The position numbers and the translations under genes are program-made. The notes beneath the pieces are model-generated. The model had not been told where the DNA came from. It ran no database searches and saw only the letters and a program-made list of their open reading frames with translations. Below, piece by piece: positions 1 to 5,246 of a DNA stretch of 9,425 nucleotides. Numbering within the stretch: the first letter of the stretch is position 1; every line of letters starts with the position of its first letter. The DNA is from DATAYA01 sp036272815. GTDB lineage: Bacteria > Pseudomonadota > Alphaproteobacteria > Acetobacterales > Acetobacteraceae. The DNA lies in contig DATAYA010000262.1 in assembly GCA_036272815.1 (NCBI GenBank), positions 1 to 9,425 on the forward strand. Direction: 5' to 3'.

Positions 1-398
1 CGGGCAAGCGCGTCGGGCGCGCGGAATTGCAGCCGCGTCGAGCCGTTCTCGGGAGTTGCGGAGACCAGCGTGCCGACGCCGTCGACATGACCGGAGACGA
101 TGTGGCCGCCCATCTCGTCGCAGAGCCGCAGCGCACGTTCGAGGTTGAGCGCGGTGCCCGCCCGCCAGGTGCCGAGCGTGGTGTGCGCGAGGGTCTCGGC
201 GGAGACGTCGGCGGCGAAGTGGTCGGGACCGGCCTCGACCGCGGTGAGGCAGCACCCGCCGCATGCGATGGAGGCGCCGACTGCGATTGTCACGGCGTTG
301 GACCAAGGGACGGCGATGACGAGGCGCATGTCGCGGCCTTCGCCGATCGGCGTGATCGCACGGACATGGCCGACCCCGGTGACGATGCCGGTGAACAT
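1..398 (-). CDS. ribE: Riboflavin synthase alpha chain, 5' part (runs off the window)
   Basis: Riboflavin synthase dismutates two molecules of 6,7-dimethyl-8-ribityllumazine to riboflavin plus a pyrimidine, the last step of the cytosolic riboflavin pathway. The first 132 residues are visible. They begin with the family hallmark MFTGIV and contain GCCLT (residues 48-52), VSAETL..TTL (65-75), NLERAL (85-90) and DEMGGHIVSGHVDGVG (94-109). The last of these marks the start of the second lumazine-binding repeat. The family is usually about 200-215 residues, so roughly the last 70-80 lie beyond base 1. The ATG at 398 shares its A with the ribD stop (TGATG). A Shine-Dalgarno GGAGAG on the minus strand (bases 411-406) sits 7 bases upstream, which supports this start and translational coupling. 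The residue before GCCLT is Gly where E. coli has Asn. The family call is secure; the symbol varies between organisms (ribE or ribC). Confidence 0.95.
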   Translation of the reverse strand, partial: MFTGIVTGVGHVRAITPIGEGRDMRLVIAVPWSNAVTIAVGASIACGGCCLTAVEAGPDHFAADVSAETLAHTTLGTWRAGTALNLERALRLCDEMGGHIVSGHVDGVGTLVSATPENGSTRLQFRAPDALA

Positions 399-1495
399 CA
401 GGCGGCTCTCCGAAACTCGGTGAGCATGTCGGCGCCCACCGGGCGTTGTGCCAGACGCTCGAAGCGCGGCATCGCAGCGAGCGAGGCGACACCGAATGCC
501 TGCGCCGCGGGCACTCCGTCGCCGCCCATCACCGCGGGCGCGTGGAACCAGGCGATGCGGTCCACGAGGTCGGCATGCAGCAGGGCCGCGGCGAGCAGCG
601 CGCCGCCCTCGACCAGCACCGAGGTGAGGCCCGCCTCGCCGAGCGCGCGGAAGGCCGCCAGCAGGTCGAGCCCGGCTTCCCCGGCGGGGACGGGGATCGC
701 GCGTACGCCGGCGGCCGCGAAGGCCGCGACACGAGCCGGATCGGCAGCATCGTGGTGCAGCAGCCAGGTCGGATCGTCGTGCGCCGTCGCGACCAGGCGG
801 GCGGTGAGCGGCGTGCGCAGATGGCTGTCGGCGACGAGGCGCACCAGCGGCCGCGCCCGCGCTCCGGGGAGCCGGCAGGTGAGCAGCGGGTCGTCGGCCG
901 CGACCGTGCCGACACCCGCCATCACAGCGTCGTGCCGGGCGCGGAGCGCGTGGGCGGCGCGGCGGGCGGGGACGCCGGTGATCCACTGGCTCTCGCCACC
1001 GTGGGTTGCGATGCGGCCGTCGAGCGTGGTCGCGAGCTTGAGCGTCACCAACGGGCGGCCGGCGGTGATGCGGGAGACGAAGCCCGCGGCGGTTTCGGCG
1101 GCTTCCTGCGCCAGCAGGCCGGTTGCGACGTCGATCCCGGCCTCGCGCAGGCGGGCGAGGCCGGCGCCGTCGGTGCGCGGGTCCGGGTCGCCCGTCGCGA
1201 CCACCACGCGGGCGATGCCGGCGGCGATCAGGGCGTCGGCGCAGGGTGGCGTCTGGCCGTGATGGGCGCAGGGCTCGAGGGTGACGTAGGCGGTGGCACC
1301 GCGCGCGCCCTCGCCCGCCATCGCGAGGGCGGCGGTCTCGGCGTGCGGCCGGCCGCCGGGGGCGGTGGCGCCGCGGCCGACCACGCGACCGGCGCGGACG
1401 ATGACGCAGCCGACCGCGGGGTTGGGCCAGGTCTGCCCCGCGCCGCGCCGGGCGAGAGCGAGGGCCGCCGCCATGTGGGCGTCGTCGTCGATCAC
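398..1495 (-). CDS. ribD: Bifunctional diaminohydroxyphosphoribosylaminopyrimidine deaminase / reductase
   Basis: RibD catalyses two consecutive cytosolic steps of riboflavin synthesis: Zn-dependent deamination of the pyrimidine ring, then NADPH-dependent reduction of the ribosyl side chain. With the GTG at 1495 the protein is 365 residues, matching the usual ~360-370. The N-terminal deaminase domain (about 1-145) shows NPAVGCVIV (25-33), HAE (H51 Zn ligand, E53 catalytic) and PCAHHGQTPPCA (C76 and C85, Zn ligands). The reductase domain (about 148-365) shows TLKLATTLDGRIA (151-163), AGVGTV..DDPLLTCR (193-208) and VLVEGG (293-298). The frame stays open upstream to 1774 but has no family similarity there, so the long version is rejected. 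An ATG at 1474 would give 358 residues. GTG is preferred because homologues carry several acidic residues before the Met-containing helix, but neither start has a good Shine-Dalgarno. The stop overlaps the riboflavin synthase start by one base. Confidence 0.95.
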   Translation of the reverse strand: MIDDDAHMAAALALARRGAGQTWPNPAVGCVIVRAGRVVGRGATAPGGRPHAETAALAMAGEGARGATAYVTLEPCAHHGQTPPCADALIAAGIARVVVATGDPDPRTDGAGLARLREAGIDVATGLLAQEAAETAAGFVSRITAGRPLVTLKLATTLDGRIATHGGESQWITGVPARRAAHALRARHDAVMAGVGTVAADDPLLTCRLPGARARPLVRLVADSHLRTPLTARLVATAHDDPTWLLHHDAADPARVAAFAAAGVRAIPVPAGEAGLDLLAAFRALGEAGLTSVLVEGGALLAAALLHADLVDRIAWFHAPAVMGGDGVPAAQAFGVASLAAMPRFERLAQRPVGADMLTEFRRAA

Positions 1496-1601
1496 TTGGA
1501 TCGGGAGCCGTGCGGCTGGCGCGAGTACATAAGCCGGGGCTGTAGCACGCGGCCCTGTGGCGGCGGAACCGGGACGGGCCGTGGTGGCCACCCGACGCCG
1601 A
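1496..1601 (-). other. Gap between CoA-transferase and ribD; no recognised element
   Basis: These 106 bases separate the CoA-transferase stop from the ribD start, both on the minus strand. I looked for the conserved blocks of an FMN riboswitch (RFN element) and for a hairpin followed by T residues, and found neither. A self-complementary GGTGGCCACC at 1583-1592 has no loop and no T tract. A ribD promoter may lie here, since the region is slightly less GC-rich around 1525-1535, but I cannot place convincing -35 and -10 boxes. Read-through from the upstream pair is also possible. Confidence 0.4.
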
Positions 1602-2783
1602 TCAGACCAGCCCCGCCTCCGCCCGCAGCCGCGCGATCTCCGCCTCGCCATAGCCGAGTTCGCGGGCGATCTCCGCACCATGCTCGCCCGTGCGCGGCAG
1701 GTCGTGGCGCAGCCCGGCGCGCGCACCGTCGAGTGCGAGCGGCAGCGCCGGCAGGGCAACGCGCCGGCCGTCATCGGGCAGGCTCACCTCCAGCAGCCCG
1801 CCGGAGGCCAGCAGATGCGGGTCGTCGAACAGCTCCGCCGGCCGCGCGATCGGCGCGTAGGGCAGGCCGAGTTCCTCGCAGCGCGCCATCAGGGCCGGCT
1901 TGGTGTAGCGCCGGAACGCCGCGGCGGCGGCGGGCACGGTGCGCTCGCGGGCGGCGACGCGGTCCGCCTGGGTCGCGAGCGTCGGGTCGGCGAGCAGCTC
2001 GGGGAGACAAAAACTGTCGCAGAACAGCCGCCATTGCGTGTCGGTGACGACGCCGACGAAGACCTGCTCGCCGTCCGCGGTCTCGAAGATGTCGTAGATC
2101 GGCCAGGCCGGGCGGCGGATGCCCATCGGCGGGGGCGCCTCGCCGGTGATCGCCGCCTGCGCCATGTGCTGGGCGACCAGGATCGCATTGGTCTCGAACA
2201 GGCCGGACTGGATATGCTGGCCGCGGCCGGTCCGATGGCGCTCCTCAACGGCGGCAAGGATGCCGAGGGCCCCGAACGTGCCGCCGAGGATGTCGTTGAC
2301 CGACGAGCCCGCCCGCATCGGCCTGCCCGGCAGCCCGGTCATGTAGGCGAGGCCGCCCATCATCTGCACGACCTCGTCGAGTGCCACCCGCTGCGCGTAA
2401 GGACCGGGCAGAAACCCCTTGAGGCTGCAATAGATTAGCCGCGGGTTGCGCGCCGAGAGCGCCTCCCAGGAGAAGCCGAGCGCGTCCAGCGCGCCGGGGC
2501 GGAAATTCTCGATCAGCGCGTCGGCGCCGTCGAGCAGCCGCAGCACGAGGTCGCGGCCGGCCCCGGACTTGAGATCGACCGCGAGGCTGCGCTTGTTGCG
2601 GTTGGCCATCGCGAAGAACCCCTGCCCCGCCCCGCGCAGCCGCCGCGTGTTGTCGCCCGCCGGCGCCGGCTCGACCTTGATGACGTCGGCGCCGAGATCG
2701 GCGAGCACGAGGCCGCAGCACGGGCCCATCAGCATGTGCGCGAACTCGACGACGCGCAGGCCGCCGAGCGGCGTTGTGGTCAT
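1602..2783 (-). CDS. Family III (CaiB/BaiF) CoA-transferase
   Basis: This cytosolic enzyme moves coenzyme A from an acyl-CoA donor to a carboxylic acid through an aspartyl-CoA intermediate. The 393-residue length is typical. Visible hallmarks are LRVVEFAHMLMGP (9-21), LADLGADVIKVE (28-38), NRNKRSLAVDLK (61-72), LIENFRPG (90-97), GGTFGALGILAAVEERHRTG and GRGQHIQSGLFET. The likely catalytic aspartate is D136 in ALDEVVQMMGG, the family position upstream of the Q-x-x-x-G segment. The substrate cannot be read from the sequence. Its partner gene 10 bases upstream encodes an HMG-CoA-lyase-like protein. A succinyl-CoA-dependent transfer to a branched dicarboxylate (3-hydroxy-3-methylglutarate, citramalate or itaconate type) is therefore the best inference, in line with known transferase/lyase gene pairs. 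Formyl-CoA, carnitine or bile-acid transferase roles are less likely in this context. The ATG at 2783 directly precedes the conserved N-terminal strand; its Shine-Dalgarno is weak. Confidence 0.9.
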   Translation of the reverse strand: MTTTPLGGLRVVEFAHMLMGPCCGLVLADLGADVIKVEPAPAGDNTRRLRGAGQGFFAMANRNKRSLAVDLKSGAGRDLVLRLLDGADALIENFRPGALDALGFSWEALSARNPRLIYCSLKGFLPGPYAQRVALDEVVQMMGGLAYMTGLPGRPMRAGSSVNDILGGTFGALGILAAVEERHRTGRGQHIQSGLFETNAILVAQHMAQAAITGEAPPPMGIRRPAWPIYDIFETADGEQVFVGVVTDTQWRLFCDSFCLPELLADPTLATQADRVAARERTVPAAAAAFRRYTKPALMARCEELGLPYAPIARPAELFDDPHLLASGGLLEVSLPDDGRRVALPALPLALDGARAGLRHDLPRTGEHGAEIARELGYGEAEIARLRAEAGLV

Positions 2784-2793
2784 GCGCCGAAGC

Positions 2794-3723
2794 TCAGGCG
2801 GCCAGCGACGCCGGATGGAAGGTGCGCGGGATGCCGGCGCGCGGGACCTGGCCGTGCATCGGCTCGTCGGGCAGGCCGTCGTGCAACAGCCGGCGGGCGG
2901 CGATCAGGCGCGGCAGGTCGATCCCCGTCCAGAAGCCCATGCTTTCCAGCATAAAGACAAGGTCTTCCGTGACGATGTTGCCGGAGGCGCCCGGCGCGTA
3001 GGGGCAGCCGCCGAGGCCGGCGAGCGAGGCGTCGAAATTGCGGATGCCCGCCTCCAGCCCCGCCAGCGCGTTGGCGAGGCCGAGGCCCATCGTGTCATGC
3101 AGGTGGAGCCCGACCAGCAACGCCCCCACTTCCGCCCGCACCGCGCCGACCACGGCGCGGATTTGCGCCGGGTTGGCGTAGCCGACCGTGTCGGCAAGCG
3201 CCAACTCGTCGGCCCCCGCCGCCGCCAGCCCGGCCGCGATCCGCACCACGGCATCCTGCGGCACGGCGCCATCGATTGAGCAGCCGAAGGCGGTGGAGCA
3301 CGCGGCCTCGAGCGGCACGCGCCGATCCTGCGTGCGCAGCCAGGCGGCGATGCGGCCGACCTCGGCCACCTGCTCGTCGGGCAAGCGGTTGAGGTTGGCG
3401 CGGCTGTGGCCCTCGCTCACCGAGACCGGCACGCTGATCCGGTGTGCGCCGGCGGCGTGGGCGGCCTGCGCGCCGCGCAGGTTCGGGGCGAGCGCCACCA
3501 CCGTGAGGCCGGGGATGCCGGCGGATGCGCGCACCACGGTGTCGGTATCGGACATTTGCGGGATCACACGGGCGGGAACAAAGCTGCCGACCTCGATCTC
3601 TGGCACGCCGGCTGCCGCGATGGCAGCGATCCAGGCGATCTTGGCCTCGGTCGCCATGCGCGTCTTCGCCATCTGCAGGCCGTCGCGTGGACCGACCTCG
3701 CAGACCACCACACGCTCGCCCAT
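2794..3723 (-). CDS. HMG-CoA-lyase-like enzyme (DRE-TIM family)
   Basis: These metal-dependent TIM-barrel aldolase-type lyases split a 3-hydroxy-acyl-CoA, such as HMG-CoA into acetoacetate plus acetyl-CoA, or citramalyl-CoA into pyruvate plus acetyl-CoA. The 309 residues match the family (~300). EVGPRDGLQ (9-17) carries R13 and metal ligand D14, E44 lies in EIEVGSF, and LHLHDT (206-211) supplies H207 and H209. The signature AGLGGCPYAPGASGN (235-249) holds catalytic C240 and ligand N249. All expected catalytic residues are present. Segments around the substrate pocket differ from the human-type enzyme: VSEGHSRANLN (102-112) and STAFGCS (143-149) replace the usual ASE..T..NIN and SCALGCP. This is why I do not assign mvaB or a fixed substrate. 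The ATG at 3723 follows a Shine-Dalgarno GGGAGA with 7-base spacing. The CoA-transferase starts 10 bases after the stop, so the two are probably co-transcribed. Confidence 0.92.
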   Translation of the reverse strand: MGERVVVCEVGPRDGLQMAKTRMATEAKIAWIAAIAAAGVPEIEVGSFVPARVIPQMSDTDTVVRASAGIPGLTVVALAPNLRGAQAAHAAGAHRISVPVSVSEGHSRANLNRLPDEQVAEVGRIAAWLRTQDRRVPLEAACSTAFGCSIDGAVPQDAVVRIAAGLAAAGADELALADTVGYANPAQIRAVVGAVRAEVGALLVGLHLHDTMGLGLANALAGLEAGIRNFDASLAGLGGCPYAPGASGNIVTEDLVFMLESMGFWTGIDLPRLIAARRLLHDGLPDEPMHGQVPRAGIPRTFHPASLAA

Positions 3724-3730
3724 CGCGCGC

Positions 3731-3736
3731 TCTCCC
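3731..3736 (-). promoter_or_regulatory. Ribosome binding site of the lyase gene
   Basis: On the minus strand these bases read GGGAGA, seven bases before the ATG at 3723. The site fixes the start of the lyase gene and leaves a non-coding control region of about 150 bases up to the divergent efflux operon. Confidence 0.7.
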
Positions 3737-3762
3737 GATATCGCAACCCCAGCTCACACCAT

Positions 3763-3796
3763 GCAGCGGGGTGGGCGGCCCGACAAGCAGCGGGGT
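3763..3796. repeat. Short direct repeat GCAGCGGGGT, two copies 24 bases apart
   Basis: GCAGCGGGGT occurs at 3763-3772 and again at 3787-3796, on the same face of the helix to a first approximation (24 bases, a little over two turns). The second copy abuts the TetR-type palindrome and includes the first T of the -35 box. It may be a binding site for an additional regulator, or chance in GC-rich DNA. Confidence 0.35.
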
Positions 3797-3826
3797 TGAC
3801 CGCTCGGTCAGTGCGACCCTTATTGT
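3796..3826 (+). promoter_or_regulatory. Probable promoter of the efflux operon
   Basis: TTGACC at 3796-3801 matches the sigma-70 -35 consensus at five of six bases. A less GC-rich stretch follows, with TATTGT at 3821-3826 as a possible -10 (19-base spacer, four of six matches). CTTATT at 3819-3824 gives a 17-base spacer but a poorer match. Transcription would begin near 3833 and leave a leader of about 55 bases before the ATG at 3890. The -35 overlaps the palindromic operator, so a bound repressor would block RNA polymerase. Confidence 0.55.
3797..3810. promoter_or_regulatory. Palindromic operator, TetR/AcrR type
   Basis: TGACCG at 3797-3802 and CGGTCA at 3805-3810 form a perfect inverted repeat with a 2-base centre, overlapping the -35 box of the efflux operon. 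The form TTGACCG-NN-CGGTCAA is common for TetR-family repressors that control RND pumps in proteobacteria; that link is family knowledge and the specific regulator is unknown. No tetR-like gene is present in this window, so the repressor must be encoded elsewhere. The site may also affect the divergent lyase gene, whose ATG is 73 bases away. Confidence 0.6.
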
Positions 3827-3838
3827 TGCACCGCACTG
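3809..3838. promoter_or_regulatory. Second inverted repeat, CAGTGCG-N16-CGCACTG
   Basis: CAGTGCG at 3809-3815 is the exact reverse complement of CGCACTG at 3832-3838. The two 7-base arms flank the 16-base AT-richer stretch that contains the probable -10 and partly overlap the right edge of the TGACCG palindrome. The arm spacing suits either a second protein binding site or, if transcription starts earlier than assumed, an RNA hairpin. Function is inferred from position only. Confidence 0.4.
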
Positions 3839-3878
3839 GCGCGGCTGTGGCATACGTCCACCTCGCGTCGTACCCTCG

Positions 3879-3884
3879 AAGGAT
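3879..3884 (+). promoter_or_regulatory. Ribosome binding site of the membrane-fusion protein gene
   Basis: AAGGAT lies five bases before the ATG at 3890, and no competing in-frame start follows in the signal-peptide region. It supports the chosen start. Confidence 0.65.
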
Positions 3885-3889
3885 CGCCC

Positions 3890-5242
3890 ATGCGACCTCG
3901 CCTTACCCCGCTGACGGCGCTTGCCCTGCTGCTGGTCGCAAGCGTTGCCGCCGCGCCTGGTGCGCGCGCCGCCGGGCCGCCGAAAGCGCCGCCGCCGCCT
4001 GCCGTCGGCGTGGTGCGTGCGGAGGAGCAGCCGATCACGCAGAGCAATTCGTTCGTCGGCCGCATCCAGGCGACCGACCGGGTTTCGATCGTGGCCCGCG
4101 TGACGGCCTTCCTCGAGCAGCGCAAGTTCGTCGAGGGAACGGAGGTCAAGAAAGGTCAGCTCCTCTACGTGCTGGAGCAGCCGCCGTTCCAGGCCGACGT
4201 GCAGGCCAAGACGGCTGCCGTGGCGCAGGCCAACGCGACGCTCTCCAACGCGACGATCACGCTCAACCGCGCGCGCGATCTGCTCCACACGGTGGCGGGG
4301 CAGCGTTCCACCTATGACGACGCGCTGGCCGCGCAGCAGAGCGACGCGGCGCTGTTGCTGGCGGCGCAGGCCAATCTGCGGACGTCAGAGATCAATCTCG
4401 GCTACACCGAAATCCACTCGCCGATCGCGGGCCTGATCGGCCGTACCGCGGTCACCACCGGCAACGTCGTGACGCCGAGCAGCGGCCCCCTCGACACGAT
4501 CGTCAGCCAGGATCCGATGTACGTCGTCTTCCCGATCCCGGTACGCACGGCGCTGGAGCTGCGCGACCGCTATGCCAGACAGGGCGGGATGGCGGCCGTC
4601 ATCATCAAGCTGGAACTGCCGAACGGGAAGATCTACGGGGAGACCGGCAAGCTCGACTTCATCAATAACACGATTGCCCAGTCGACCGACACGATACTGC
4701 TGCGCGGCGTGATTCCGAATCCGCGGCTGCCGGGGGCGACGCCCGGGCAGGTCGGCGAACGCGAGCTGGCGGACGGCGAGTTCGTCAATGTCGATCTGCA
4801 AGGGGTGCAGCAGGTCGAGGTGCTGGCGATCCCGCGCGCGGCGGTGCTCTCGGGCCAGCAGGGCGACTATGTCTGGGTGGTCGGGTCGGGCAACAAGATC
4901 GAGCAGCGCTTCATCCAGCTCGGCCAGTCGACGCCGAGCACCGCCGCCGTGGTCTCGGGCCTCAAGCCGGGCGAGATGGTGGTAAGCGAGGGCGTGCAGA
5001 AGGTCCGCCCGGGGCTGGTCGTCTCGCCGGCGCCGGCAACCCCGACTCCGGGTCTCTCGGCTACGGCGTCGCCGTCCGGCGCGGCACCGGCGGCCGATCC
5101 GCCCGGCGCGGCACCGGCGGCCGATCCGCCCGGCGACAGCAAGCCGCCTGCCAAGGCGGGGGGTGCCGCGTCGGGCGGCCCGGGCTTTGGGGTGACTGGG
5201 GCGCCGCTGCGCGCGTCCGCGTCCGCGGGCGCGAAGCAATAG
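3890..5242 (+). CDS. RND efflux periplasmic membrane-fusion (adaptor) protein
   Basis: This adaptor bridges the inner-membrane RND pump and an outer-membrane channel in the periplasm (HlyD/AcrA/MexE family). The 450-residue precursor has a Sec signal peptide: basic MRPR, hydrophobic 8-22, and a probable signal peptidase I site after ARA (25-27). No lipobox cysteine is present, so unlike AcrA it is probably not a lipoprotein. The two lipoyl half-motifs are about 65-96 (ARVTAFLEQRKFVEGTEVKKGQ) and 170-194 (LGYTEIHSPIAGLIGRT). Between them lies the alanine/glutamine-rich helical hairpin (about 97-168). The beta-barrel follows (about 205-310), then the membrane-proximal domain (about 310-378). 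Residues 379-450 form a proline/alanine/glycine-rich, probably disordered tail with two GAAPAADPP repeats. This tail makes the protein longer than the usual ~380-400. The RND gene starts four bases after the stop. The substrate is not predictable. Confidence 0.94.
   Translation: MRPRLTPLTALALLLVASVAAAPGARAAGPPKAPPPPAVGVVRAEEQPITQSNSFVGRIQATDRVSIVARVTAFLEQRKFVEGTEVKKGQLLYVLEQPPFQADVQAKTAAVAQANATLSNATITLNRARDLLHTVAGQRSTYDDALAAQQSDAALLLAAQANLRTSEINLGYTEIHSPIAGLIGRTAVTTGNVVTPSSGPLDTIVSQDPMYVVFPIPVRTALELRDRYARQGGMAAVIIKLELPNGKIYGETGKLDFINNTIAQSTDTILLRGVIPNPRLPGATPGQVGERELADGEFVNVDLQGVQQVEVLAIPRAAVLSGQQGDYVWVVGSGNKIEQRFIQLGQSTPSTAAVVSGLKPGEMVVSEGVQKVRPGLVVSPAPATPTPGLSATASPSGAAPAADPPGAAPAADPPGDSKPPAKAGGAASGGPGFGVTGAPLRASASAGAKQ
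5076..5135 (+). repeat. 27-bp tandem repeat in the adaptor's C-terminal tail
   Basis: A 27-base unit is present in two identical copies, 5076-5102 and 5103-5129, followed by six more matching bases (5130-5135). It encodes the nine-residue unit GAAPAADPP twice, in frame. Complete identity at the DNA level points to a recent duplication, for instance by replication slippage. Copy number may therefore vary between strains. The repeat lies in the disordered tail, where length changes should be tolerated. Confidence 0.9.
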
Positions 5243-5246
5243 CCGC

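Noticed and set aside
1583..1592. Palindrome GGTGGCCACC considered as a terminator or operator between the CoA-transferase and ribD.
   Set aside because: It has no loop, no T tract and only 5-base arms, so it is easily chance in GC-rich DNA.
1496..1774. Upstream extension of the ribD frame to an ATG at 1774.
   Set aside because: It would overlap the CoA-transferase gene by about 170 bases, and the extra ~93 residues are Arg-rich and unlike any RibD. The protein from 1495 already has normal length.
27..2047. Long open frames on the plus strand opposite ribD and the CoA-transferase, including one of about 530 codons.
   Set aside because: They are antisense to genes with complete, conserved motifs. 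Their translations are Arg/Ala/Gly-rich without domains, as expected when GC-rich third positions suppress stop codons.
3095..4288. Minus-strand open frame spanning the lyase start, the divergent control region and the beginning of the adaptor.
   Set aside because: It crosses two verified genes and a promoter region, and its translation is low-complexity Arg-rich with no motif.
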